Shown in pieces: positions 1 to 8,356 of a DNA stretch of 62,865 nt; the first letter of the stretch is position 1, and every line of letters begins with the position of its first letter. A model generated the notes under the pieces. That model saw only the letters and a program-made list of their open reading frames with translations. It did no database searches and was not told where the DNA came from. The DNA comes from Terriglobia bacterium. GTDB lineage: Bacteria > Acidobacteriota > Terriglobia > Bryobacterales > Bryobacteraceae. Where the stretch lies: NCBI GenBank assembly GCA_020073365.1, contig JAIQFL010000012.1, positions 1-62,865 of the forward strand, written 5' to 3'. The position numbers and the translations under genes were made by a program.

Positions 1-1083
1 ACCGGCAGCGGCACTTCCACCAACATGAACGCTAATGAGGTAATCGGCCATCTCGCAAACGCCCACCCCAACGACCACGTAAACAGAGGCCAATCGAGCA
101 ACGATGTGATTCCCGCCGCCATGCACATCGCCGCCGCAGAATCTCTGGTCGCACGGTTGTTCCCGGCCATGCGACAGCTCGGTACATCGTTGGAACGTAA
201 GGCTGCTGAATTCCACGACATCATCAAGATCGGGCGAACTCACTTGCAGGATGCGGTACCCATTCGCATGGGTCAGGAATTTAGTGGCTACGCCCGTCAG
301 GTGGAAGCATCGCGTAAACGCATCGAGGCCGCGCTACCCGGCATCTATGAACTGCCTCTCGGCGGAACGGCTGTAGGCACCGGCTTGAATGCGCCGCCCG
401 GGTTCGCTCGGGGAGCCATTGCCGAGATCGTGCGGCGCACCGGACTGCCATTCGTCGAAGCTCACAACCACTTCGAAGCGCAGGCCGCGCGCGATGCCGC
501 CTGCTTCCTGAGCGGTGCCCTGCGCACCTATGCGGTTGCCCTCACCAAAATTGCGAACGATATCCGCTGGCTTGGTTCCGGGCCGCGCTGTGGTTTGGGA
601 GAATTGAAGCTGCCAGCCGTCCAGCCTGGATCGAGCATCATGCCGGGTAAGGTCAACCCGGTGGTCGCGGAGAGCCTGCTGATGGTCTGCGCGCAAGTGA
701 TTGGCTATGACTCCGTCATCGTGTGGTGTTCGGCAGCCGGGAATTTCGAACTCAACGTGATGATGCCTGTGATGGCACTTGACCTGCTTGACGCCATCGA
801 ATTGCTTGCCGCCGGCACCAGTAACTTCGCAGAAACACTGGTAGACGGACTGGAGGCAGACCAGTCGCGCGCCGAAGGCTTCGTCGAACAATCGCTGGCG
901 ATGGGCACAGCGCTGACTGGTGAGATTGGCTACGAGGAGGCTGCCGTACTCGCGAAGGAAGCCTACGCCACCGGCCGCACGATTCGCGATGTGGCACGCG
1001 AAAAGTCAGGAATCCCGGAAGAACGTCTAAACTCCTTACTTAACCCGCAGTCGCAAGTGGGTGAGCAAGCCGAGAAGGGATGA
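1..1083 (+). CDS. fumC: Class II fumarate hydratase, 5' end cut by window edge
   Basis: Catalyses reversible hydration of fumarate to malate in the TCA cycle as a cytoplasmic homotetramer. The reading frame is open from base 1 (TGSGTSTNMN), so about 100 N-terminal residues of the usual roughly 460 are missing to the left. The fumarase/aspartase superfamily signature SSIMPGKVNP is present, as are the upstream GQSSND and GRTHLQDA blocks that form the active site with it. SGTSTNMN with GQSSND favours fumarase over aspartase or argininosuccinate lyase. The gene ends 10 bases before a decayed norB segment and shares no operon with it. Confidence 0.93.
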   Translation, partial: TGSGTSTNMNANEVIGHLANAHPNDHVNRGQSSNDVIPAAMHIAAAESLVARLFPAMRQLGTSLERKAAEFHDIIKIGRTHLQDAVPIRMGQEFSGYARQVEASRKRIEAALPGIYELPLGGTAVGTGLNAPPGFARGAIAEIVRRTGLPFVEAHNHFEAQAARDAACFLSGALRTYAVALTKIANDIRWLGSGPRCGLGELKLPAVQPGSSIMPGKVNPVVAESLLMVCAQVIGYDSVIVWCSAAGNFELNVMMPVMALDLLDAIELLAAGTSNFAETLVDGLEADQSRAEGFVEQSLAMGTALTGEIGYEEAAVLAKEAYATGRTIRDVAREKSGIPEERLNSLLNPQSQVGEQAEKG

Positions 1084-1094
1084 CGCCTGGTGGC

Positions 1095-1340
1095 CATCAT
1101 GTTCCACCAGATAGGCGTTGGTCAGCACCAAGACCGACACGCGCCCTGATCTACCTGGACGCCATCCTGTATCTCAGCGGCGGAATCATCGGCACCGGCC
1201 ACCATTGGTACTTCACAGGCCAGGGCACGCTCAACATGGGGCTGGCGTCGTGTTCCTCCGCTCCCGAAGTTGTGCCTCTAATGCTTCTGATTCTGGACGC
1301 CTGGGATTTCATCGAGCTGAGGAAGGGCGCACTGTGCCGG
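1095..1340 (+). pseudogene. Nitric oxide reductase (NorB/qNOR) fragment
   Basis: A decayed internal piece of the haem-copper nitric oxide reductase large subunit. The segment reads YLDAILYLSGGIIGTGHHWY followed by TLNMGLAS and a stretch similar to the norB helix ending LDAWDFI. HH in GTGHHWY corresponds to the conserved histidine pair. At least two frame changes are needed upstream (VAIMFHQIG, then LVSTKTDTR, then ALIYLD), and neither end of the gene is present. It abuts the tail of a tetR remnant, so this is a junction of two unrelated relics and not a working reductase. Confidence 0.75.
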
Positions 1341-1679
1341 ACCTCGTCCGAGAAAACAACGCTCAAAAGTCCTTCGTTTTTCCCGGATCAGCCGCAACAT
1401 GGGCCATCACCAGACGTCACAGAACCTGAAGTGCGTCCGTTGCGTCTTGGGAGGACTGCACCACGTTGGTATTGAGGCGCTCGCGGATCAATTCGAGTAC
1501 CGCATCCAGGAGTTCGTCTTTGCCTTCGAAGTGGCGACAGACCGCCGAAGGGACCAGCCCCACTCTTCGGGCGACCCGCGCCACACTGAGCCCTTCAGAC
1601 CCTGGCTGGTGATCAGGCTTAACGCGGCCTGGGCCAGTTGTTCCTGTCGGACTTCGGTATCAAGCTTTTCTGTGCCCAT
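1330..1679 (-). pseudogene. TetR-family regulator remnant
   Basis: The N-terminal DNA-binding half of a TetR repressor. From ATG 1679 it reads EKLDTEVRQEQLAQAALSLI, then a one-base frame change near 1602 restores GLSVARVARRVGLVPSAVCR, HFEGKDELLDAVLE and LIRERLNTNVVQSS, the usual TetR helix-turn-helix and helix 4. Further frame changes lead to LIREKRRTF and VFSDEVRHSAP before it dissolves into the norB fragment. The ligand-binding domain is absent. It is probably inactive, though the operator-like dyad at 1691-1706 is still next to it. Confidence 0.72.
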
Positions 1680-1690
1680 CGTTTGATCCT

Positions 1691-1706
1691 GTGAACTGTC
1701 ATTCAC
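1691..1706. promoter_or_regulatory. Operator-like dyad GTGAA-N6-TTCAC
   Basis: Perfect inverted repeat GTGAACTGTCATTCAC just upstream of the tetR remnant start. It could be the operator of that repressor or a second CRP/FNR-type half-site pair. Only the symmetry is seen. Confidence 0.4.
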
Positions 1707-1734
1707 ATTGTTCAGCAAGGTTGCATGGTGCGTC

Positions 1735-1750
1735 TGTGACGGTGGTCACA
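1735..1750. promoter_or_regulatory. CRP/FNR-family binding site TGTGA-N6-TCACA
   Basis: TGTGACGGTGGTCACA matches the palindromic CRP consensus on both arms. It lies 113 bases upstream of the DUF6448 start, with a TACAAT -10-like hexamer near 1802. No CRP/FNR gene is in the window. Confidence 0.55.
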
Positions 1751-1862
1751 CGAAACTGCCGCGGAGAGGGTTAAGCTTGCTATCGGCGATGCACATGATG
1801 GCGTACAATGCCCCGTCGTGCGTCGTGCCGTCGATTGCCGCGCGACAAAAAGGAGGAATTTC

Positions 1863-2483
1863 ATGACAAGAGATCATTTTGCTAGATCGCTCTCAGTTTT
1901 TGCGATCGGGTTCGTATTTCTAATAATGCCTGCCAAGGTTTTTGGCCACTGCGACGGGATGGACGGACCAGTCGTTCAGGCCGCTCAACGGGCGCTTGAC
2001 AAGGGGGATGTGAACCTCGCCCTAAGCTGGGTACAGGCCACCGATGAAGCGGAAATCAGAAAGGTGTTCGCCAAGACCTTAGCAGTGCGCAAACTGAATC
2101 CGGAAGCCAGAGAACTCGCCGATCTGTATTTCTTCGAAACGCTGGTTCGGGTCCACCGCACCGGCGAAGGCGCCCCGTACACTGGGCTGAAACCGGCCGG
2201 GCGCGACTTGGGCCCGGCCATCCCCGCCGCGGATAAGGCTATCGAAACTGGCGCTGTCGAGCCGCTGGTGAAGTTGATCACAAGCGAATCCGCGAACGGC
2301 ATCCGCGAGCGATTCCAGAACGTTACAGCCGCAAAGAAATTCAGCGCGGAAGACGTGAATGCAGGGCGGCAATACGTGAAGGCGTACGTCGAATTCGTGC
2401 ATTACGTCGAGGGGCTTCACGAATCCGTCCAAGGGGGCGGCGACGAGCACTTCGAGGGTGGCGGCAAGCCTCCGGCACGGTAG
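1863..2483 (+). CDS. DUF6448-family exported protein
   Basis: Unknown function, 206 aa. ATG 1863 is chosen because AAAAAGGAGGAATTT directly precedes it; upstream in-frame starts lack a ribosome site. Residues 1-28 look like a signal peptide (basic MTRDHFAR, hydrophobic core, cut near VFGHC), so the mature periplasmic protein starts at HCDGMDGP. The body has the alternating helical pattern of DUF6448 (NPEARELADLYFFETLVR, GEGAPYTGLKPAG). It stands alone between debris on both sides, with a CRP-type palindrome upstream. The histidine and cysteine at the mature N-terminus could bind metal, but this is speculative. Confidence 0.82.
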   Translation: MTRDHFARSLSVFAIGFVFLIMPAKVFGHCDGMDGPVVQAAQRALDKGDVNLALSWVQATDEAEIRKVFAKTLAVRKLNPEARELADLYFFETLVRVHRTGEGAPYTGLKPAGRDLGPAIPAADKAIETGAVEPLVKLITSESANGIRERFQNVTAAKKFSAEDVNAGRQYVKAYVEFVHYVEGLHESVQGGGDEHFEGGGKPPAR

Positions 2484-3017
2484 AAGCTGAGCGTACCTGG
2501 GATGACCAGGCCGGCTCGCGAATCGGACGAGCAGAATCCATCGGTTCAATTGCTTGCCAATGCCTTGAGAATCTAAACCCGGTAGTCGCCGCTCCTCATT
2601 CTCACTCTGAACCAAAGGGTCACCCTCTCAAAGCACTCCTCAGATTGTGAAGCTGATTCAGGACCGGCTGCGGCTGCCTGAATGCCGTGCGATTCCCGCC
2701 TCCGCCGACAACTCTCCGGTAAGAGGGCGTCCTCAGCGCCGTCGCCGATCTTGTCGTTGCCGGACGGACGTGCCTTCGTACCGAATACGGGCGGCGCTGG
2801 TGCCGACACGCCGCCTTCCCGCATAGCACACCGCGGCTGAGCTTCGACTCCACCGGATGAAACTGATTTCTTCCGCGGAGCGGGTGTGTCGCTGGCGAAA
2901 TGAGTTCTCGGAGTTTCGAAAGCGTTAGAGCGGTACTGATGGCAGCACTCATGGGCAGGCGTGACCGCCGGCCCCCACTCTGCTCTACTCCAACCCGTAG
3001 TTCGAAGGGACAAACGG
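2484..3017. other. No recognisable gene
   Basis: About 530 bases between the DUF6448 gene and a decayed small gene. Open frames on both strands are short, arginine-rich and read like GC-rich chance frames; no domain, RNA gene or terminator was recognised. Confidence 0.5.
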
Positions 3018-3345
3018 ATGAAGTTGAAGCTGGACCATACCCAGCGCCTGAACTTGCAAGCGCTCCTGGGCGCATATCGTGCGGACGTGGGTTCTATTCG
3101 CGCGATCTGGGCGATCCAGGATCGGATCGCTGCTCGATGGGCCCGAGGACGAAAACATCGAATTGAAGCGGGAGACGGTGGCAGGCCAGACCGGGAACGC
3201 ACGGTCTGGAATCCGCGAGATCGATCCCAGCAAAAGAGTTCGAGTTTGGTGACGCAGAGGTCGCCCGGATCAAGTCAAGGCGGCTCTCCAGATGTGGGAT
3301 TCGTGCGGAGCAGCCGCCGACCGGCATTGGCTTAAGCCGCTATTG
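3018..3345 (+). pseudogene. Remnant of a small unknown conserved protein
   Basis: Starts MKLKLDHTQRLNLQALLGAY and RADVGSIRAIWAIQDRIA in one frame, then continues as GPEDENIELKRETVAGQ in a second, and PAKEFEFGDAEVARIKS with a CGAAADRHWLKPLL tail after further shifts. The tail closely matches a second remnant at 28845-28995 (KEFDLSEPEIARIK, WDSYGAAADRHWLEPL), so both descend from a protein of roughly 100 aa. I do not recognise its function. At least three frame changes make it non-coding now. Confidence 0.6.
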
Positions 3346-3427
3346 AGGTGTTGTTTCGGATGGCTGTATAGCAGCACCAGCGGCCATGAGGCATCGCTGC
3401 AATATGAGGGAGCACAGCCGAACCTCC

Positions 3428-6055
3428 TCAGTAATAGCCGTATTTGCATGCGTACCATCTCTTTACCATTTGACCGAGAGCACAGTAGCCGACCAGGATT
3501 ACAGCCAGCCACGGGAAATACCCGAATGGCAGCGGGCTAAGCCCCAGCGTCTGGCCGAACGGAGTAAACGGGATCACAAGCCCGCCGAGCATCACCGCCG
3601 TTGTTAGGACAGTCAGCGGAACCGAGGCGCGGCTCTCGACAAACGGAGTTTTGCGGGTACGGATGATATGAACAATCAGAGTCTGCGACAGCAAGCCTTC
3701 CACGAACCAACCCGTCTGGAACAGTGACTGCGCGCCTGGCGTCTTTGCTCCGAAGTAAAACCACATGAGGCAAAACGTGGTGTAGTCGAATAGTGAGGAG
3801 ACCGGGCCGAGGAACAGCATAAACCTCCCAATGGCGCCGACATCCCACCGCCGCGGCTTTCTCAGGTACTCGTCATCGATCTGATCGAACGGAATGGCGG
3901 TCTGCGAGAAGTCGTAGAGGAGGTTCTGCACGAGCAATTGCACGGGTTGCATCGGAAGAAAAGGGAGCCACGCGCTCGCTCCGAGGACGCTGAACATGTT
4001 TCCAAAGTTCGAGCTTGTGCCCATTCGAATGTATTTAAGAATATTGCCGAATACCCGGCGGCCTTCCAGCACGCCCTCTTCAAGAACCATCAGGCTCTTC
4101 TCAAGCAAGATAATGTCAGCCGATTCCTTGGCGATGTCCACCGCTGTGTTGACGGATATCCCGATGTCAGCTTGCCGCAACGCCGGTGCGTCATTGATCC
4201 CGTCGCCAAGAAACCCTACAACATGGCCGCACTCCTTCAAAACCTCGATCACTTTGGCCTTCTGGGCAGGGGAGACCTTCGCGAACACCGTCGTGTTTTC
4301 GACGGCAGCCCGCAGTGTGGCGTCATCCATCCCTTCGATCTCGTTTCCCAGCAGAATGTGGCCAGGCTTGATGCCGACATCTTCGCAGATCCGGCGGGTC
4401 ACTACGTCGTTGTCGCCCGTAAGAACCTTGACTGTCACTCCATAGTCTTTGAGGGCAAGAATAGCCGGCGCCGCGGACTCCTTTGGCGGGTCGAGAAAGG
4501 CTATGAGTCCGGCAAAAACCAGCCCAGCCTCATCCGCTACGGAATAGGTGCCTGTGCCTAAGGGAAACTTGCGGTACCCGACCGCGATGACCCGGAAGCC
4601 CTGCCGGTTCAGGCCCTGTGCCATCGTGGTCGCCCGAACCTTCAGGTCATCGTCGAGGGGCACCAACTGGCGGTCGATGTCGATACGGTGCGTTATGAGC
4701 AACATTTCTTCGACCGCGCCTTTGGTGATCAGCAGTTCTTCGCCCGCCGGCGTTTCGACCACAACCGACATGCGGCGCCGGACGAAGTCGAAGGGAATCT
4801 CGTCGACAATGCGGTAATCAGTCGCGACGTGTAGCCCTTCCTGGATTTCCGCATGTTGGAGAATCGCGACATCCAGGAGATTCTTCAACCCGGTCTGGTA
4901 GTAGCTGTTCAGATAGGCGAGTTGCAGCACCTTTTCCGAATCGCGTCCGAGAATGTCCAGATGGCGCTCCAGCACAACACGGTCCTGCGTCAACGTACCC
5001 GTCTTGTCCGAACAGAGTACGTCCATGGCGCCGAAATTCTGGATCGAGTGCAGCCGTTTGACGATGACCTTCTTCTTGGACATGTTCACCGCGCCGCGCG
5101 CAAGATTGGCGGTCACGATCATGGGCAGCATCTCCGGCGTGAGGCCCACGGCGACCGAGAGCGCAAAGAAGAACGCCTGTCCCCAGTCACCCTTTGTGAA
5201 CCCGTTGATGAAGAAGACAAGCGGCACCATGCACAGTGTAAAGCGGATGAGCAGACGGCTCACCCGGCTGACGCCGCGGTCGAAGTCAGTTTCTATGCGG
5301 CGCCCCGTTAGCTTGCTGGCGAGCGATCCAAAGAGCGTAGACGAGCCCGTCCGCACGACCAAGCCGGTACCGGCGCCGCTGATGACGTTCGTCCCCATGA
5401 AGCACAGTCCGGGTTGGTCGAGGGGATCGGTCCCGTTACCGACGCCACCGGCGGCAAGTTTCTCGATCGGCAGGGATTCGCCCGTCAATGACGAGTGGCT
5501 GACGAAAAGGTCCTTGGCGGAAATCAGCCGAAGGTCCGCGGGAACCATGTCGCCAGCCGAAAGGTGAACCACGTCTCCGGGCACAAGTTCATCGACTGCG
5601 ACTTCGCATTTCGTGCCAGCGCGCGTTACCGTGGCGGTGGTCTGGACCAGATCGTGCAGCTTCTCGGCTGCCTTGCTGGAACGGAACTCCTGGGAAAAAC
5701 GCAAGACGGCGCTAACCAAAACCATGATGGAAATGATCGCGGCCGCCTCGAAGTCCCTGGTGAGCGCAGCAATCACCGCCAACGCCAGCAACAGCAGGAT
5801 GAAAGCGTTGTTGAATGCGTGCAACAGGTGCGTCCACCAGTGAGCGGGTTTCTCGTGGACAACGGAATTAGGGCCGTGCTCTTGGAGTCTTCGCGCGGCT
5901 TGTTCGCCGTCTAAACCGGACGATGTGACGCCATATGCAGCGAAGACCCGCCCGATGTCGGGATGAAGGGCCGGTGCGAGGCTACTCTCGCTCGGCAGGC
6001 CAGTTGTCCGGGGGGCTGTCACGGTCTTTCCTCTTACCACGCGTAGTTTGAGCAT
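3428..6055 (-). CDS. mgtA: Magnesium-translocating P-type ATPase (P3B, MgtA-like)
   Basis: ATP-driven import of Mg2+ across the inner membrane. The 875-aa product has the full order: N-terminal cation-ATPase domain, actuator with the LTGES phosphatase motif, membrane motif VGLTPEMLPMIVT typical of the MgtA/MgtB subclass, phosphorylation motif DKTGTLT near residue 370, hinge GDGINDAPALRQADIG and four or more C-terminal membrane helices. ATG 6055 is preferred over an upstream in-frame start because GAGGGAG lies just before it. It is monocistronic; the 5' side is a 496-base gene-free stretch. No M-box-type leader was recognised. Confidence 0.93.
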   Translation of the reverse strand: MLKLRVVRGKTVTAPRTTGLPSESSLAPALHPDIGRVFAAYGVTSSGLDGEQAARRLQEHGPNSVVHEKPAHWWTHLLHAFNNAFILLLLALAVIAALTRDFEAAAIISIMVLVSAVLRFSQEFRSSKAAEKLHDLVQTTATVTRAGTKCEVAVDELVPGDVVHLSAGDMVPADLRLISAKDLFVSHSSLTGESLPIEKLAAGGVGNGTDPLDQPGLCFMGTNVISGAGTGLVVRTGSSTLFGSLASKLTGRRIETDFDRGVSRVSRLLIRFTLCMVPLVFFINGFTKGDWGQAFFFALSVAVGLTPEMLPMIVTANLARGAVNMSKKKVIVKRLHSIQNFGAMDVLCSDKTGTLTQDRVVLERHLDILGRDSEKVLQLAYLNSYYQTGLKNLLDVAILQHAEIQEGLHVATDYRIVDEIPFDFVRRRMSVVVETPAGEELLITKGAVEEMLLITHRIDIDRQLVPLDDDLKVRATTMAQGLNRQGFRVIAVGYRKFPLGTGTYSVADEAGLVFAGLIAFLDPPKESAAPAILALKDYGVTVKVLTGDNDVVTRRICEDVGIKPGHILLGNEIEGMDDATLRAAVENTTVFAKVSPAQKAKVIEVLKECGHVVGFLGDGINDAPALRQADIGISVNTAVDIAKESADIILLEKSLMVLEEGVLEGRRVFGNILKYIRMGTSSNFGNMFSVLGASAWLPFLPMQPVQLLVQNLLYDFSQTAIPFDQIDDEYLRKPRRWDVGAIGRFMLFLGPVSSLFDYTTFCLMWFYFGAKTPGAQSLFQTGWFVEGLLSQTLIVHIIRTRKTPFVESRASVPLTVLTTAVMLGGLVIPFTPFGQTLGLSPLPFGYFPWLAVILVGYCALGQMVKRWYACKYGYY

Positions 6056-6551
6056 TGTCGTGCTCCCTCTTTCCGCGTGGCCGCAGTTCGGTGGTGTGCA
6101 CGTGGCCCCCGCCAACGCTTACGCCCCACCACGGGGCGCAGGAAATATGCGCACAACAGTGGGTCATGAAGTACGAAAGCCCGTGAAAACTAATTCAAAA
6201 CTTGGATGGGGCGCGGTGCTGGGCCACTCTGCGGCGACTTCGATTCGCCGCGAGAAAGCCGTTCCAGCGCCCTAGAAATCGAGGGCCAAAAGAGGAGTCG
6301 GCATTCGCGACTGATCGGAAGACGCGAGAGAGGCCACCCGCAAAGGCGGCTCATCCCGCTTGCTTAACGAACTACTGCCACCAGTCGTTTCCATAAAGTC
6401 CTAGTCGAAGCCTGATTCAGGCTCCTAAGGGCAGGATAAGCCCATCCTCCGAGCTAAGTCAATGCGTCATCTACAAAACACCATCGAAAGTGTTCGCGGG
6501 AATGAAGTCTTACTATGTTTTGCCAGTGCGATCTGATCGCCCGGTGACGTT
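6056..6551. other. Gene-free stretch upstream of mgtA
   Basis: No convincing reading frame. On the minus strand around 6320-6380 there is a pyrimidine- and GC-rich segment able to form small hairpins (CCGC-CTTT-GCGG and neighbours), which could belong to an mgtA leader, but it lacks the conserved core of the M-box magnesium riboswitch. The rest shows nothing I recognise. Confidence 0.35.
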
Positions 6552-6935
6552 TCATGCGATCATCTCAAGAGCTTCGTCCGCGTCATCGCGACCATCCAAC
6601 CGCTCCTGGCATGCCACGCAGAACGCGGCCCAGGGGACGATGTTGAGCCGCCTGGCAGGAATCAAGTCTTCGCACTCCTCGCATATCCCGAACTGACCTC
6701 GAGTGAGTCGGTCCAGGGCGCCATCGATCAGCTTCAGTTTGCGGCGGTCCATCCGGTGCTGGCGCAGAGCTACGAACTGATCGTGCAGTAGGGGAGCCTG
6801 ATCCTCGACTGCGATGCTGCCAGGAAGAACCAGGATCTCCAGTTCCTTGTGCTGCCCGGTGACTCGGGCCCGTTCGGCCAATAGAGCAGAACGGTACTCG
6901 GTCATCTGATCGGCGCTCTCTTTTTTGGTTGCCAT
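6552..6935 (-). CDS. DksA/TraR-family zinc-finger protein
   Basis: Likely binds the RNA polymerase secondary channel and changes promoter choice under stress. C-terminal C4 zinc finger CEECEDLIPARRLN ending in FCVACQE, preceded by a helical arm (ALLAERARVTGQHKELE). ATG 6935 gives 127 aa; ATG 6905 (MTEYRSALL), behind AAAGAGAG, is a good alternative because the sigma-54-type promoter at 6947-6962 predicts a transcript start near 6936. The gene is divergent from the HPF-type gene and shares its control region. The acidic-tip DxxDxA of true DksA is not clear, so it is a paralog and not housekeeping DksA. Confidence 0.85.
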   Translation of the reverse strand: MATKKESADQMTEYRSALLAERARVTGQHKELEILVLPGSIAVEDQAPLLHDQFVALRQHRMDRRKLKLIDGALDRLTRGQFGICEECEDLIPARRLNIVPWAAFCVACQERLDGRDDADEALEMIA

Positions 6936-6946
6936 GCCGTTCACTA

Positions 6947-6962
6947 AGCAACTATCGCGCCA
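6947..6962 (-). promoter_or_regulatory. Sigma-54 promoter (TGGCGCG-N4-TTGCT)
   Basis: TGGCGCGATAGTTGCT on the minus strand matches the -24/-12 consensus at exact spacing, reading toward the DksA/TraR gene. Predicted start of transcription is about 6936. Confidence 0.65.
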
Positions 6963-7035
6963 AGACTGCAGGTCCGGTTCGCCCACCCCTGCACGCGCGG
7001 AAGCCCGGGTTTCTGACGGGTTTCCACATGCTTGC

Positions 7036-7100
7036 AGCCCGAAAACTGTCATCGTTGCGCCCTTTCGGGCAGTTGCTGGCGCCACTCCTGCCGAAAGTCC
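7036..7100 (+). promoter_or_regulatory. Shared upstream element, copy A
   Basis: Contains GCCCGAAAAC, then TGCGCCCTTTCGGGCA and, further on, TGCCGAAA. The first two form an inverted pair GCCCGAAA/TTTCGGGC. The same order occurs at copies B and C. It lies between two divergent sigma-54-type promoters, the position expected for an activator (enhancer) site. Confidence 0.6.
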
Positions 7101-7123
7101 CATTCACTCCGGATGACCAGCGA

Positions 7124-7139
7124 TGGCCGGCCGATTGCA
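7124..7139 (+). promoter_or_regulatory. Sigma-54 promoter (TGGCCGG-N4-TTGCA)
   Basis: TGGCCGGCCGATTGCA, exact -24/-12 spacing, 35 bases before the HPF-type gene; predicted transcript start about 7150, leaving room for the AGGAGG ribosome site. Confidence 0.7.
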
Positions 7140-7173
7140 GCTTAACCATCGGACAAATAACAGGAGGCAAACG

Positions 7174-7518
7174 ATGAAAATTGCTATTCGAGCACGCCAT
7201 GTAGGATGGAACGAAGATTTCCAGCAACAGGTGGAGCGAAGCATTGAATTCGCGGTTGACCGCCACAGGAGCCGGATAGATCGAATCTCGGTATACCTGA
7301 CCGACTTGAACGGTCCAAGAGGCGGCGCCGATAAGCTGTGCCAGATCACGGCCGACCTGCGGGGGACCAACCCAATCCTGATTCTGGAGAGAGGCGATGA
7401 TCTTCTGGCTGTGGTCAATCGTGCCACACGACGGCTCGGTTATCGCATTGGGAGGACTATCCATCGCCGGCGCACCCAAGGAGCGCGGGCCTACCGCGCA
7501 ACGATCCGTGCAGCATAG
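7174..7518 (+). CDS. HPF/RaiA-family ribosome-associated factor
   Basis: Short hibernation-factor domain expected to bind the 30S decoding region and stall or dimerise ribosomes in resting cells. 114 aa beginning MKIAIRARHVGWNEDFQQQV, with the family's beta-alpha-beta-beta-beta-alpha layout and basic helices (ATRRLGYRIGRTIHRRRTQ). ATG 7174 follows CAGGAGGCAAACG. It lacks the C-terminal dimerisation domain of long HPF. Transcribed divergently from the DksA/TraR gene; both starts have sigma-54-type promoters with a common upstream element, consistent with co-induction in stress or starvation. Confidence 0.85.
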   Translation: MKIAIRARHVGWNEDFQQQVERSIEFAVDRHRSRIDRISVYLTDLNGPRGGADKLCQITADLRGTNPILILERGDDLLAVVNRATRRLGYRIGRTIHRRRTQGARAYRATIRAA

Positions 7519-7555
7519 CGCCCCTCTTATTGGCATCTCCGTCGAACGGCCTACC

Positions 7556-7885
7556 TCATCCAGCGAGGACCCGTTCGACGGCCGGCGCTTGCTCCGTGCT
7601 GGCGAGAGCCAAGACGTGATCCCCATGTCGTAGTGTCGTTCCTCCACGGGGGATGATATGCGTTCCGGCGCGATCCACCAGCAAGATCAACGTATTCGGC
7701 GGCAGAGCGAGATCCAGGATCCGTTTGTTGGCAGCCGCGGACGTCTCGCGGATTGAGATCTCTACAATATCCCGCTCGCCACTGGACACAAGTTCAAGCG
7801 GATCGATGGGCGGCGCACTGTCCCGGAGGGCTCTAGGCCCAAGCGCGCACCCAGCCATCCTATCGAGGTTCCTTGAAATGAAATA
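7556..7885 (-). pseudogene. C-terminal remnant of a K+/H+ antiporter with TrkA-C (RCK_C)
   Basis: Only the last membrane turn (QGTSIGWLGARLGLEP) and the regulatory RCK_C domain remain, separated by a frame change near 7800. The RCK_C part (ELVSSGERDIVEISI through GGTTLRHGDHVLAL) is well preserved and ends in a normal stop. The approximately 400-residue transporter domain of NhaP/CvrA-type antiporters is gone, so ion transport is not possible. It is wedged between the HPF gene and a damaged regulatory-domain gene. Confidence 0.65.
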
Positions 7886-7932
7886 GAGCGGAGGTCATCA
7901 CCGCCCGTGAAAGATAGGGAGGAGGGGATGAA

Positions 7933-8356
7933 ATGGCAACGCCGACTCCCAGACGAGGAGGGGCACGGCTGTCGATGCTCGTGCCCCTTATAGCCGCGGC
8001 AATTCCCTGCGCGTTCGGACAAGTCCGTAGCGTCCATGGCGTTGTGACCGACCAGACCGGCGAACCTCTGAAGGGCGCGATTAGTCAAGGTCAAGAACAC
8101 ACTGAATTTCCACATAAGATCTTATGTCACCCAAGCGGGCGGCGAATACCGGTTCCATGGGCTGCATCCCGATATCGAATACCAGCTCAAGGCGAAGTAC
8201 CGTGGACAGACAGGGAAGACCAGGACGCTGCACTGGTACGATTCGCGCCGGGGGGCACGCATCGACTTGAAAGTCCGCATCAGCGAAGATGCAAGGCGTG
8301 AGGCCGTCGGTGATGCGAAGGGACTCCGGGAACGCGAAGGCAGGAGTCCAAAATGA
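7933..8356 (+). pseudogene. Carboxypeptidase regulatory-like domain protein, frameshifted
   Basis: Signal peptide (MATPTPRRGGARLSMLVPLI, cleavage near CAFGQ) followed by HGVVTDQTGEPLKGAI, the start of a CarboxypepD_reg beta-sandwich. After a one-base insertion near 8088 the domain continues as KVKNTLNFHIRSYVTQAGGE, HGLHPDIEYQLKAKY and TLHWYDSRRGARIDL, and stops at TGA 8354, overlapping the next gene's ATG. Good ribosome site (GGAGGAGGGG). Either a recent frameshift or a sequencing error. Such exported small domains are abundant in Acidobacteriota. Confidence 0.7.

Noticed and set aside
1780..1795. Sigma-54 promoter before the DUF6448 gene
   Set aside because: GAGGGTTAAGCTTGCT has a TTGCT block, but the GG is one base out of register; spacing is wrong.
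6056..6400. M-box magnesium riboswitch upstream of mgtA
   Set aside because: A TTCGTTA-like piece is present on the minus strand, but the conserved GAGGCTCC and GCCAA-GGGTCAACAG blocks are absent.
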